DNA of 64,000 bases from Amarobacter sp964507025 (GCA_964507025.1 CAZDOK010000001.1:310001-374000); one strand, 5' to 3'. Shown: positions 14,849 through 23,426, counted from the stretch's first letter. Made by a program: numbers and translations. Notes: generated by a model not told the origin, from the letters alone.

Positions 14849-16216
14849 TTACCCCGCCGGCGCGAGCCCGAACGCCTGGATCGCCGCCACCAGCACCGCC
14901 GGGTGGATCGCCCGTCCCAGCAGCTCATCCAGGTAGCGGATGCTGAACGGATCCCCCCGCTCCATCTCCGCGACCTGCGCCAGGATGTCCGCGTAGGCCT
15001 GCGCCAGGTCCTCCGTGGGCGATGACGCGAGGTCGATCTGCGGGTACGCCGCCACGATGAACTCGGCGAACGAGCCGTGCTCGCTGTTGGTCCCCGGCAG
15101 GATGCGGGTCACTCCCGGGCTCGGCAAAACGCCAATCGACTCCGGCAGGCGGCCGCCGCTGTTGATGAGCGCCACCGCGTCGATGTTCAGCTCCCGCGCG
15201 ACCCGCGTCTTCGCCCGCGCGAGCTCGGGGTCGGCGGCCACGAGGTTCAGGTAGAGCAGCCCGTCGAACGCCGTCGCCGCCAGTTCCTCGGCCCGCCCGT
15301 CCAGCCCGTCGCAGTGCACCGCTTCGTGTGCCAGGATCGGCATCAGGTGCTCGATGCGCTCACCCTCGGCGAATGGGTTCACCGAGATCACACGGGCACC
15401 GCTGCCGAGATAGGTCACCCGGGCAATCAGCTCCGCGTCTCCCGGCGGGGTCTCGAACGCTATCCGCCCGGCGGGCATGTCCGTGCAGTTCTCTCCCGTG
15501 AGCAGCGATGCGATTGCCGGTTCGGCGAACGTGCCCGTCAGTGCCGCAAGCGCCGCCCGCAGCTTTGGCGACGTTACGATGTCCGCCGGGATCGCATCGT
15601 AAGTGAGTAGTGCGTCGGCGAATGTTTGCGGGTCCACCTGGCGTTGATTGAGGTGGAACTCCAGCGCCTTCCGTTGCGCGGCCGCGTCGCGGTCATCCTC
15701 TCCCAGGTCTGCCTCGACTGCGGAGTCGTAAAACGACGGGTCCGACACCTGGAGCTCGGTCGAAGCCAGCAACACCAGCGTGGGGTTAAGATCCCCCTCG
15801 ACCGTCACCTCCAGCTCGCCAGTCGCCGCTGCGTCGAATGCGCGCCGCTCGACTTTGAGGGTCGCGCCGTCCGGGATCAGCGTATCGACCTTCAGCACGA
15901 TGGCGCGTGACTCGGGTTCGGCCGAGGCGACGAAGACGCGTTTGCTGCCGCCGGCGGCCTGCGGCACCTCGAACTCGAAGTGCGATGCGAGCGGCACTCT
16001 CGATGGTGCCAGCTCGAACGGCCGATCGAACCGCACGGTGACCGTCGAACGTAGCATTGCGAGTCCATCGACCACATCGCGCTCGGCTACCGCCGAGGTG
16101 ACCTCGGGGGGAGGCCCCGCTTCGCCGTCCGAGCTACACGCGGCCATCGCCAGGGCCCCCATGAGGATGGCCAGGATGGGCGGCAACGCCCGGCGCGCTG
16201 GCACGATGCTTCTCAT
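14849..16216 (-). CDS. Lipoprotein with HExxH metalloprotease-like motif
   Basis: 455 residues. A type II signal peptide ends in lipobox AMAAC with C27 as the lipidated residue, so the protein is probably anchored outside the membrane. Residues 35-140 look like a beta-rich Ig-like domain. The C-terminal half contains HEAVH at 297-301 followed by acidic residues (E310, E311), compatible with a zincin active site. The ATG overlaps the stop of the upstream enoyl-CoA hydratase gene (TAATG). Peptidase activity is inferred from the motif only. Confidence 0.75.
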   Translation of the reverse strand: MRSIVPARRALPPILAILMGALAMAACSSDGEAGPPPEVTSAVAERDVVDGLAMLRSTVTVRFDRPFELAPSRVPLASHFEFEVPQAAGGSKRVFVASAEPESRAIVLKVDTLIPDGATLKVERRAFDAAATGELEVTVEGDLNPTLVLLASTELQVSDPSFYDSAVEADLGEDDRDAAAQRKALEFHLNQRQVDPQTFADALLTYDAIPADIVTSPKLRAALAALTGTFAEPAIASLLTGENCTDMPAGRIAFETPPGDAELIARVTYLGSGARVISVNPFAEGERIEHLMPILAHEAVHCDGLDGRAEELAATAFDGLLYLNLVAADPELARAKTRVARELNIDAVALINSGGRLPESIGVLPSPGVTRILPGTNSEHGSFAEFIVAAYPQIDLASSPTEDLAQAYADILAQVAEMERGDPFSIRYLDELLGRAIHPAVLVAAIQAFGLAPAG

Positions 16217-17004
16217 TACCTGCCCTGGTACTCCGGCTTACGCTTTTCAGCGAAGGCGCGCGGGCCCTCCTTCGCGTCCTGTGTCGCCATCAGCCTGCCC
16301 AGCAGAAGGTCCTCGAAGGCGAGCCCGTGGTCGAGCGGCATATCGAGGCCGCGGCTGATGGCTTCCTTCGCGGCGCGCACCGCGAGCGGCCCGCGCTCAC
16401 AGATCGTGTTCGCGATCTGATGCGCCCGGTCCAGCAAGTCGTCCTTCGGAACGATGTGCGACACCAGCCCGATGCGCAGCGCGGTCTCGGCGTCCATCTG
16501 CTCACCGGTGAGGATCAGGTAGTTCGCCCACGCTTGCGGTATCGCCCGCGGCATTCGCTGCGTCCCACCAGCACCCGGCATGATCGCCCAGCGCACCTCC
16601 GGCAATCCGAAGCGGGCCTCGGGTGTGCAGATGCGGATGTCGCAGGTCAGGGCGAGCTCCATCCCGCCCGCGAGGCAGAAGCCATTGATCGCCGCGATAA
16701 TGGGCTTGTAGATCGGCAGCCGTTTGGTGAACCCGCCGAACGGGACCGGCCGTCCGCCTTCGAACTGGTTCTCACCTTTCGCTGTCGCCACGAGGTCCAT
16801 CCCCGTCGAGAACGACTTCTGGCCCATGCCCGTAAGGATCGCCACGCGCAGGTTGTCGTCGTCCCGGAAGTCCTCCCAGGCTCGATACATCTCGCTCGAT
16901 GTCTGCGCGTTGATTGCGTTGAGCTGTGGCTCGCGGTTGATGGTGAGCACCGCGACGGCACCTTTCTTCTCGTAGATGATGTTCGCGAAGGAAAGGTCCG
17001 CCAT
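16216..17004 (-). CDS. Enoyl-CoA hydratase/isomerase family protein
   Basis: 262 residues with crotonase-fold signatures: oxyanion-hole segment near SFSTGMDL and the second NGFCLAGGMELALTCD, with EVRWAIMPGAGGTQRMPR bearing the catalytic-loop Gly residues. It probably acts in acyl-CoA or CoA-thioester metabolism; the substrate is not predictable. ATG 17004 has GAGGTG upstream with spacing 5. The crotonase paralogue at 29.5 kb is diverged. Confidence 0.88.
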   Translation of the reverse strand: MADLSFANIIYEKKGAVAVLTINREPQLNAINAQTSSEMYRAWEDFRDDDNLRVAILTGMGQKSFSTGMDLVATAKGENQFEGGRPVPFGGFTKRLPIYKPIIAAINGFCLAGGMELALTCDIRICTPEARFGLPEVRWAIMPGAGGTQRMPRAIPQAWANYLILTGEQMDAETALRIGLVSHIVPKDDLLDRAHQIANTICERGPLAVRAAKEAISRGLDMPLDHGLAFEDLLLGRLMATQDAKEGPRAFAEKRKPEYQGR

Positions 17005-17031
17005 GATGCCACCTCGTTCCGGGCGAGTTCG

Positions 17032-17574
17032 ATGCGCCTGAAGGATACCTCGCCCGAGGGCCCCCCTGCGACCGGGCGCAGTTATCGTGAGGTCAAGGTC
17101 AAACCTGACGGCACGGAGCTCGCCTACGAGACGAGCCTGGTTCACCGCGACCAGGGACTCGTTATCGTCTGCTTCCTGATGCGGAAGGGTGGCGGTCCGC
17201 CCCGCCTGCCGGTGGTCGTGCCTCCCGGCTCGGTGTCCTACGGTTACTTCTGGGCCCGTCGGCCCTACAACGTCTACCGCTGGCTCAATCCCGATGGAGC
17301 GCTTATCGCGCACCGCTTCGATGCCGTGACCGGTGTGCGCATCACCGCAGAGGAGGTGCGCTACCGCGACCTCGCGCTCGACTGGTGGGCACTGCCCGAC
17401 GGGACGCTCATCGAAGAAGACCGCGACGAGCTGGATGCCCTCGCTCTATCCGGCGTGCTCGCGGCGAAGGATCTCGATCGCGCGAACGAGGCTGCCCGCC
17501 AGGTGTTCAGCCGCTACCGCCACATCATTGACGAGGTAGTCGCCCTCGAGCGGCGGTTCGTCCTCTCCGCATGA
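17032..17574 (+). CDS. DUF402 domain protein
   Basis: 180 residues. It matches the DUF402 barrel pattern (VSYGYFWARRPYNVYRWLNPDG, then YRDLALDWWALPDG and an ALALSG stretch). Members include nucleoside phosphatases and RNase-like fusions; a stand-alone member like this has no assigned substrate. It is divergent from the hydratase gene, 27 bases away. Confidence 0.8.
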   Translation: MRLKDTSPEGPPATGRSYREVKVKPDGTELAYETSLVHRDQGLVIVCFLMRKGGGPPRLPVVVPPGSVSYGYFWARRPYNVYRWLNPDGALIAHRFDAVTGVRITAEEVRYRDLALDWWALPDGTLIEEDRDELDALALSGVLAAKDLDRANEAARQVFSRYRHIIDEVVALERRFVLSA

Positions 17575-17615
17575 TCCTCTTTACACCCGCCCCGCCGCGC
17601 TGAATACTCCCGCCC

Positions 17616-17840
17616 ATGTTCAAAGCCCTGCGCCGCTACCTCAACGCCGCTCTCATCGGCTTCATCATCACCTTCGTGGTCTACCTGTTCGTCCGCTTCG
17701 ACCCGGACAAGATCATTCTCGGCATCGTCATCTCCCTCATCGGCGCTGTCGGCTCACTCATCGGCTACATCTACCTCGACCGCAAGTTCGGGAGCGAGGA
17801 GATCGTGTACGACAAGGACGGAAACCCCATCCGCCGCTAG
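17616..17840 (+). CDS. Small membrane protein, two helices
   Basis: 74 residues with two hydrophobic segments (about 10-26 and 34-53) and a charged C-terminal tail DKDGNPIRR. Function unknown. It lies between the DUF402 gene and the DMT transporter on the same strand. Confidence 0.65.
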   Translation: MFKALRRYLNAALIGFIITFVVYLFVRFDPDKIILGIVISLIGAVGSLIGYIYLDRKFGSEEIVYDKDGNPIRR

Positions 17841-17873
17841 CCGCCAGCGCCGCGCGGCGGCACACTCCGCAAC

Positions 17874-18815
17874 GTGAGCACCCCAGCGTTCGCCGGCACC
17901 CGCGCCGCGTTCGGCGCCCTTTCCCCTCACCGCCAGGGCTTGCTCGCCGTGCTTGGGGCCGCGGTCCTCTGGAGCACCGGCGGCCTGTTCATCAAGTGGG
18001 TCTCCCTCGATGCGCTCGGTGTGACCATGTGGCGCTCCCTCCTGGCCGGAATCACCATGTTTGTCGTGGCGCGGCCGGCCATTCGTGCACCCTGGCGCAC
18101 CAGCCGGATCACCTGGGCGATCGCCGTCAGCTACGCGCTTACCCTCGTGATGTTCGTCTCGGCCACGAAGCTCACCACCGCCGCGAACGCCATCTTTCTT
18201 CAGTACACCGCGCCGCTCTACCTCCTCGTTACCGGTGCCCTGTTCCTGGGCGAACGGGCGACGCGGATCGACCTCGCCACAGTCGTGGTCGCCTTCGGCG
18301 GCATGGGCCTGTTCTTTGTCGGCCGGCTGGAAACCGATGCCCTCGGGGGCAACGTGCTCGCGGTGCTCTCCGGGGTCGCGCTGGCCGCCATGTTCACCCT
18401 CCTCCGTGCGCCGTCGTGTACCCCCGCGACGCGACCCGAGGCGATGATGCTCGGCAACATTCTCCTGGTGGTTGGCCTGCTCGTGGTCAATCTTGCCCGT
18501 GGTTCGAGCGCTCCATTCACGCCCGACCTCAGCGACCTCTTCGGGCTCGCGTTCCTGGGTGTCGTGCAGATCGGGTTCGCCTACCTGCTCTTCGGGTTCG
18601 GCGTGGCTCATGTGCAGGCGCTCGAAGCCTCGCTCATCGGGATGCTCGAACCCGTGCTCAATCCCTTCTGGGTCTTCATCTTCCTGGGTGAGACCCCCGG
18701 CTGGTGGGCGGTACTCGGCGGCGCGATCATCGTCGCCGCAGTGAGCGCCCGAACCGCTGTCAGCGAGCGCGGCCGCGCCGATGCCAGCACGGTCGTCATC
18801 CCCGCGGACATATGA
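17874..18815 (+). CDS. EamA/DMT family transporter
   Basis: 313 residues with about ten hydrophobic helices in two EamA repeats; the first begins LLAVLGAAVLWSTGGLFIKWV and the second includes GMLEPVLNPFWVFIFLGE. It probably exports a metabolite or drug. GTG start at 17874; the stop overlaps the start of the glycosylase gene (ATGA). Confidence 0.88.
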   Translation: MSTPAFAGTRAAFGALSPHRQGLLAVLGAAVLWSTGGLFIKWVSLDALGVTMWRSLLAGITMFVVARPAIRAPWRTSRITWAIAVSYALTLVMFVSATKLTTAANAIFLQYTAPLYLLVTGALFLGERATRIDLATVVVAFGGMGLFFVGRLETDALGGNVLAVLSGVALAAMFTLLRAPSCTPATRPEAMMLGNILLVVGLLVVNLARGSSAPFTPDLSDLFGLAFLGVVQIGFAYLLFGFGVAHVQALEASLIGMLEPVLNPFWVFIFLGETPGWWAVLGGAIIVAAVSARTAVSERGRADASTVVIPADI

Positions 18816-19528
18816 ACGTGGCCCACCTGCTCGATGTCTACGCGGCCCTCGACCGCATGCACGCCTGGCGGGGCTGGCACTGGTGGCCCGATGCCGATCC
18901 GTTCGAAGTTTGCGTCGGGGCGATCCTGGTTCAGAACACGATGTGGACGAACGTCGAGCGCGCCCTGGAGAGGCTCCGCGCCGCGGGTGCCCTCGACCCA
19001 CAGGTCATGGCTGCGCTCTCCGAAGAGGAGCTAGAGGACCTGGTGCGCCCCAGCGGCCAGTACCGCCAGAAGGTTCGCAAGCTGCGCGCCTTCCTCGACC
19101 TTGCCGAATCCTCGGGAGGCCTCGCTTCGCTGTTGTCGCGCGACGCACCCGTCCTGCGGGAGCGCCTGCTGGCGACCTGGGGCATCGGCCCGGAAACGGC
19201 TGACTGCATCGTCTGCTACGCCGCCCGCTTGCCCGCGCTCGCCGTCGATGCCTATACCATGCGCCTTTTCGGCCGCCTCGGGCTCGGCCCGCGTTCAGAG
19301 AGTTACGACGAGTGGCAGCGCTGGATGCTTGATGTGTTGACGCGCGAGGCCGACGCTGCCGATCATCCCGAAAGCCAGCGCGACCTCTTTGCTCGCTTCC
19401 ATGCGCTGGTTGTGATGCATTGCAAGCACCTGTGCCTGAAGCGGGCGCCACGCTGCGGCGAGTGCGAGCTGCGGAAGTGCTGCCCGTTCCCCAGCTCTGT
19501 CGGGCTGGCTACTCAGGCTCGCGGATAG
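18812..19528 (+). CDS. HhH-GPD DNA glycosylase, MagIII/COG2231-like
   Basis: 238 residues of the endonuclease III superfamily. The helix-hairpin-helix is GIGPETAD, with the catalytic Asp in AVDAYTMRLFGR. The Lys that EndoIII uses as lyase nucleophile (GRKTA context) is replaced, pointing to a monofunctional glycosylase such as a 3-methyladenine enzyme. A C-terminal cysteine cluster (C-x6-C-x2-C-x5-C in CLKRAPRCGECELRKCC) is fit for a 4Fe-4S cluster. It overlaps pheA convergently by 16 bases. Confidence 0.85.
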   Translation: MNVAHLLDVYAALDRMHAWRGWHWWPDADPFEVCVGAILVQNTMWTNVERALERLRAAGALDPQVMAALSEEELEDLVRPSGQYRQKVRKLRAFLDLAESSGGLASLLSRDAPVLRERLLATWGIGPETADCIVCYAARLPALAVDAYTMRLFGRLGLGPRSESYDEWQRWMLDVLTREADAADHPESQRDLFARFHALVVMHCKHLCLKRAPRCGECELRKCCPFPSSVGLATQARG

Positions 19529-20331
19529 CTCCCGAACACTTTCAGTTCTTCGCAAAGCGGACGTATGCGATCGAGCACGGCCCGGCACTTCGCATCGTCC
19601 TGGTGTCCCTCGAAGTCGATGAGGAACACGTACTCGCCGAATGTCGCCTTGGTCGGCCGGCTCTCGATCTTCGTGCAGTTGATGTTCGCTTCGGCGAATG
19701 CCACCAGCACGCTGGCCAGCGCGCCCGGCCGGTCCTCCGCGAAGGTGAAAGCAATCGAGGTGCGGTCACGCCCCGTGGAGGCCGGGTTGCCTCTGCCGAG
19801 CACCAGGAACCGCGTCACGTTGCGGTCCGTGTCCTGGATGTTCCGCGCGATGATCTCGGCACCTTCAAGCTGGGCCGCGCGCTCGGTGGCGATCGCCGCC
19901 GCGTCTCCCGGCCGCCGCATGGCCAGTTGCACCGCCTCCGTGGTCGAGAGCGCGGCCTCGGCCTGGGCCTTCGGAAAGCACCTTTCAAGGAACTTCCGGC
20001 ACTGCCCCAGCGCCTGGGGATGCGAAAAGATGACCTTCACCTGGTCGGCCCGGACACCCGGTGGAGCCACCAGGTTGTGTTCGATGGGCAGCAGGAGTTC
20101 GGCCTGGATCTGCAGGCTCGTCTCGTGAATCAGGATGTCGAGCGTCTCCTGGACCGACCCGTTGATCGAGTTCTCGATCGCGACCACGCCCGCGTCGGCC
20201 ATTCCCGACTCCACCGCAACCGCGACGGCGGCGTGCGACGGGAACGGCAACAGCTCCGCGTTGGGGTCGAACTTCATGGCCGCGAGTTCGCCCCAGGTGC
20301 CCGGTGGCCCAAGAAATGCCAGCCGGGTCAT
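19513..20331 (-). CDS. pheA: Prephenate dehydratase
   Basis: Converts prephenate to phenylpyruvate in phenylalanine synthesis. 272 residues: a type II periplasmic-binding-like catalytic domain with FLGPPGTWGELAA at the start, the NSINGSV motif and the catalytic TRF in NVTRFLVLG, then a C-terminal ACT regulatory domain (RPGALASVLVAFAEANINCT, ESRP). No chorismate mutase domain is attached. It lies 3 bases downstream of the trkA gene, so co-transcription is likely. Confidence 0.93.
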   Translation of the reverse strand: MTRLAFLGPPGTWGELAAMKFDPNAELLPFPSHAAVAVAVESGMADAGVVAIENSINGSVQETLDILIHETSLQIQAELLLPIEHNLVAPPGVRADQVKVIFSHPQALGQCRKFLERCFPKAQAEAALSTTEAVQLAMRRPGDAAAIATERAAQLEGAEIIARNIQDTDRNVTRFLVLGRGNPASTGRDRTSIAFTFAEDRPGALASVLVAFAEANINCTKIESRPTKATFGEYVFLIDFEGHQDDAKCRAVLDRIRPLCEELKVFGSYPRA

Positions 20332-20334
20332 CGC

Positions 20335-21009
20335 TCAGGTGTCCAGGCCGTGCGTCGAGCCAATGAGCTGCTCTCGCAACATGTCGAGGCTCTCCTTGCG
20401 GCTCACGACCACCAGCGCATCGCCAGCGTTCAGCCGCGTATCGCCGCTCGGCATGCGTGGCACCCCGCCCGGGTCGACGATGAGGGAGATCAGCGACTCC
20501 GCGGGCAGGAGTACCTCCCGCACGGAGCGGCCTGCCACCGGCGAGGTCTCCGGGAGCTTGATCTCGACCAGCTCGAGCCCGCTGTGGAGCTGGAGCAGCG
20601 GGATCATCAGCTGGGTCGGCAACTCCTGTTCGATCTGCGCCAGCACCGCCTGCGTTGCGGAGATGGTTGTCTCGATACCGCGCTTTCGGAACAGCATTTC
20701 GTTTCTTGGGTTGTTGATGCGCGCAATCGTGCGGGCCACTCCCCGGTAGCGCGCGATGTCGCAAATCACCAGGTTGTCCTCGTCGTCACCGGTGACCGCC
20801 GCGACAAGGTCCGCCCGGGACACTCCGGCCAGGTCGAGCGTTGTTGCTTCGCAACTGTCCCCGGTGAGCACGTTCCCGCTGAGCTCATCGCGTATCTGAG
20901 CGGCCCGGGCCGGGTCGCGCTCGATAATCAGCACCTCGTGGTTCTCGTTCAGCAGCTCTTCCGCAAGGTGGTAACCGACCTTTCCACCGCCGGCGATCAG
21001 GATGTACAT
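20335..21009 (-). CDS. TrkA-type potassium channel regulatory subunit (RCK N and C domains)
   Basis: 224 residues. An N-terminal Rossmann NAD/nucleotide-binding domain (YILIAGGGKVGYHLAEEL) is followed by a TrkA_C domain from about 145. It regulates a Trk/Ktr cation channel at the membrane. ATG 21009 has GGAGG with spacing 7. It is paired with a second TrkA-N protein directly upstream, like the two-gene CeoB/CeoC arrangement. No channel gene is in the window. Confidence 0.88.
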   Translation of the reverse strand: MYILIAGGGKVGYHLAEELLNENHEVLIIERDPARAAQIRDELSGNVLTGDSCEATTLDLAGVSRADLVAAVTGDDEDNLVICDIARYRGVARTIARINNPRNEMLFRKRGIETTISATQAVLAQIEQELPTQLMIPLLQLHSGLELVEIKLPETSPVAGRSVREVLLPAESLISLIVDPGGVPRMPSGDTRLNAGDALVVVSRKESLDMLREQLIGSTHGLDT

Positions 21010-21013
21010 TCCG

Positions 21014-21427
21014 CTACCTCCTCGCCGGCTCATGCATCAGCATGTCGACCATGATCTGGGCACCGTAGCTCGTTGGGCTAAACGTTTCGAGGCCCAGGTC
21101 CCGGAAGATCTCCTCGCGCACCGGGTCGTACACCCGGCACAGCACCCGCTTCACCTGATAGACCTCGTGCGCCATCTGGCTCGCGAAGTAGTTGCGGTTG
21201 TCGCCCTGCGTGATTGCCATGAACGCATCGGCGGACTCGATCCCCGCCCGCTCCAGCGTTGCCGCGTCCATGCCATTGCCTATCACCCGGTCGCCCCCAA
21301 AGGAGTCGCCGAGGCGCCGGAACGCCGATTCGTTCGCGTCGATGACCGTCACGTGGTGTCCCTGCCGGTCGAGTATCCCGGCGATTCGTGAGCCAAGCCT
21401 TCCACAGCCCATGATGATGACCTTCAT
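21014..21427 (-). CDS. TrkA-N domain protein (short partner)
   Basis: 137 residues comprising only the Rossmann domain (KVIIMGCGRLGSRIAGILD, then DRVIGNGMD). It lacks the C-terminal RCK domain and probably forms hetero-assemblies with the longer partner 4 bases downstream. It follows a universal stress protein gene by 13 bases. Confidence 0.85.
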   Translation of the reverse strand: MKVIIMGCGRLGSRIAGILDRQGHHVTVIDANESAFRRLGDSFGGDRVIGNGMDAATLERAGIESADAFMAITQGDNRNYFASQMAHEVYQVKRVLCRVYDPVREEIFRDLGLETFSPTSYGAQIMVDMLMHEPARR

Positions 21428-21440
21428 GGTACCCGCCGTG

Positions 21441-21887
21441 CTATTCGTGGTGGTGGTCCGCCGCCACCGATTGCCGCACCACCCACACAGTGCAGGTGGC
21501 ATTCTTCAGAACATGGTCAACCGTTCGTCCAACCTGGAACGAGCCGGTAAGCCGCTTGTAACCGATGCCCATCACGATCGCGTCAACGCCGCGGTCCTGT
21601 GCCTCGTCGACGATCGCCATTCCCGCCTCGCGTGCCTGCACGAGCGTGCCGGTCACTGAGCACGCTGCCTCCGACGCCACAGCCTCCGCCCGCCGGATCA
21701 CCTGCTCGCCGCGCCGCGCCTCGGCGTCCATCTCCGCGTTCAGTGGTAGCGACCGGTTCACTTCAATGACGTGGACGAGGTAGACGCGGCCCTTGCGAGC
21801 TTTGGCCATGGTCGACGCCACGGCGACAGCCTCCAGGCTCGCCGGTGAGTTCGTGATGGGAACCAGAAACGTCTGCGGCATGACCAT
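21441..21887 (-). CDS. Universal stress protein (UspA family)
   Basis: 148 residues with an N-terminal FLVPITNSPASLEAVAVA strand-loop and the C-terminal nucleotide-binding pattern GIGYKRLTGSFQVGRTVDHVL (variant of G-2x-G-9x-G-S/T). It ends with a His-rich DHHHE tail. It probably couples ATP sensing to the adjacent TrkA pair, since Usp-Trk linkage is common. Confidence 0.82.
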   Translation of the reverse strand: MVMPQTFLVPITNSPASLEAVAVASTMAKARKGRVYLVHVIEVNRSLPLNAEMDAEARRGEQVIRRAEAVASEAACSVTGTLVQAREAGMAIVDEAQDRGVDAIVMGIGYKRLTGSFQVGRTVDHVLKNATCTVWVVRQSVAADHHHE

Positions 21888-21947
21888 GTTTTTCGTTATC
21901 CTGCCCGGCGCCGGCCTGCCACGGCCAGATACCCGTCAAGCATGGCA

Positions 21948-22115
21948 CTAGTGGTCATCCTGTGCGAACCACAGGCGGATAGCCCCGTTCAGGATCAGGA
22001 CAACGCCAATCCCCACGCCGATGTTCCACTCGACCGCCTGGGTGAGCATGAACAGGATAAGGGCGATCCCCAGGACGATAGAGATAACGGAGAACACGTA
22101 GTTCGCGGTGCGCAT
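21948..22115 (-). CDS. Small two-helix membrane protein (55 residues)
   Basis: The ATG at 22115 gives MRTANYVFSVISIVLGIALI... with two hydrophobic helices (about 6-24 and 32-49) ending AQDDH. It has an AGGTGGG-like site upstream and normal codon use. No family was recognised. It is upstream of the Usp-Trk genes on the same strand. Confidence 0.6.
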   Translation of the reverse strand: MRTANYVFSVISIVLGIALILFMLTQAVEWNIGVGIGVVLILNGAIRLWFAQDDH

Positions 22116-22197
22116 GACCCACCTGGGGGCGCCGGCAGGCAGCCTGGTCCGCCCATGCTACGCCCGCCGTGGTAAACGGGAAATCTGATGTGTGGCC

Positions 22198-22419
22198 TCA
22201 GCCCTGGAGGCGCAACAGGAGGCTCCCCTCCTCGATGCGCTGCGGCACCTGGACAGCTACCTCGGCCACCCGGCCCGCCTGCGGGCTCTCAACCGGGATC
22301 TCCATCTTCATCGACTCCAGCACCAGAACCTCCTGGCCGACTGCCACCTCCTCGCCAACCGAGACCAGGATTTCCTTCACGGTGCCTGTCATTGGCGCCG
22401 GGATATCGATGAGTGCCAT
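22198..22419 (-). CDS. Biotinyl/lipoyl attachment domain protein
   Basis: 73 residues, essentially one biotinyl domain with the biotin-accepting lysine in ESMKME. It would serve as carboxyl carrier of an acyl-CoA or pyruvate-type carboxylase. No carboxylase or biotin ligase is nearby, so its enzyme is encoded elsewhere. ATG 22419. Confidence 0.88.
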   Translation of the reverse strand: MALIDIPAPMTGTVKEILVSVGEEVAVGQEVLVLESMKMEIPVESPQAGRVAEVAVQVPQRIEEGSLLLRLQG

Positions 22420-22500
22420 GGGTGTTGCGCTCCTCTGGCGGAATGGCGGCACTCTAGCCCGTCCCGGTCGTGCCCGCCAGCGGACTTTCGGAGAATGCCG

Positions 22501-22542
22501 AAGGGCCGCTTCCAGCCCCTGCGGGTGAAAGGCGGCCCTTTT
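22501..22542 (+). terminator. Strong stem-loop with short T-run
   Basis: AAGGGCCGC (22501-22509) pairs perfectly with GCGGCCCTT (22532-22540), loop of 22 bases. On the plus strand it ends in CTTTT. It borders the structured block that follows. Confidence 0.4.
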
Positions 22543-22857
22543 GGCTTCGTGGAGGTAGTCTATCGAAAACCACTGGTGCCTGGCCCCGCCGCGTGAGCTT
22601 GCGCCCCGCCTGCGAGAGGCCCGGACCTGCACCGCTGCGCACTGCCGGGGCCTTGCGGCGCTCCGGGGGCTTCCCTGGTCCGCTGCCTTTCGGCGGCGAG
22701 ACCCCGGTACCACCCTGCCCCGCCAGGTTGCCCTGGCGAGACCGCGCTGGCGGTGGCCACCCCGGGAGCCGTGACTCCCGCGCTGGCCTTCGGCGTTTCC
22801 AGGCCGGTTGGCCTTTCCCCGCCTGCGTGGTGGCTTTCGACCACCCCGCCTCCAACG
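22543..22857. ncRNA. Hairpin-rich non-coding block, candidate structured RNA
   Basis: No credible ORF on either strand in the 594 bases between the biotinyl gene and the next gene. It contains hairpins CGCCAGG TTGC CCTGGCG (22721-22738), CGGGAG CCGTGA CTCCCG (22763-22780), AGGCC GGTT GGCCT (22801-22814), GGTGG CTTTCGA CCACC (22829-22845) and GCC TTTC GGC near 22685. A possible closing helix pairs CGTGGAGG (22548-22555) with CCTCCAACG (22849-22857, one bulge). The transcribed strand is not known. On the minus strand AGGGTGGTACC at 22706-22716 resembles part of a T-box motif, but the other T-box features were not found. Confidence 0.4.
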
Positions 22858-23013
22858 CCGCGAAATGTATGCGCCCTCGGCCCCAATGCCAAGCATCTTA
22901 TGACGCCTCGAGTCACCCTTCACAAACCCTTGATCGTGCCCGCGGTTTATCGTCGCCACCACGCTCGTTAGTGACAGAACGCAAACCCCCGGCCAAAGCG
23001 CATTATGTGTCCA

Positions 23014-23376
23014 TCAGGCGCCGGCGCCTTGTCCCGCCCTCAGGTCCGCCGCGGCTTTGACGCCACGGCTGACGATTGCGATGCCCCCGAGCGCAGCGGC
23101 GAGCACCGGGTGTTCCAGGTCGGCAAGCGCCGCAACCGCGCAGCCGAACACCGCGGTTTCAACCGCTAACGGGAGCCAGTGCCCGGCCCGGACTCTCGCT
23201 TTCGGCGACACGAACAGTCCCCAGCCGAAGGCTGCAGCGCCAGCCGCGCCTACCCCAAGCGCTCCCCGTTGCCACCATGTGGAACCCGCTTCAATTCCCC
23301 ACCAGAACAGCACGGCCAGGGCAGTGATCTCCAGCAAGAAGCGGACGCCCAGATTGGCGGCCCTGACCTTTGCCAT
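23014..23376 (-). CDS. YrdB/DUF2568 family membrane protein
   Basis: 120 residues with four hydrophobic helices. The pattern (FLLEITALAVLFWWGIEAG, FGWGLFVSPKAR) fits the YrdB family. Function unknown. It is separated from the upstream SDR gene by a terminator. Confidence 0.65.
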   Translation of the reverse strand: MAKVRAANLGVRFLLEITALAVLFWWGIEAGSTWWQRGALGVGAAGAAAFGWGLFVSPKARVRAGHWLPLAVETAVFGCAVAALADLEHPVLAAALGGIAIVSRGVKAAADLRAGQGAGA

Positions 23377-23426
23377 CCCGCCAGTCTACCGGGGGGCGGA
23401 TCGCTGAGCCGCGTCTTGTGGCCTTC

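Noticed and set aside
22700..22720. T-box riboswitch on the minus strand
   Set aside because: Only an 11-base match (AGGGTGGTACC) is present; no Stem I features (AGTA/GAA loop) and no aminoacyl-tRNA synthetase downstream.
22543..22857. RNase P RNA, tmRNA, SRP RNA
   Set aside because: Conserved cores (GAAAGTCC...ACAGAA, tag ORF ending ALAA, GGTCCGGAAGGAAGCA) not found on either strand.
22470..23060. Plus-strand ORF through the hairpin-rich block
   Set aside because: Pro/Arg/Gly-rich composition and no motif; better explained as non-coding structured DNA.
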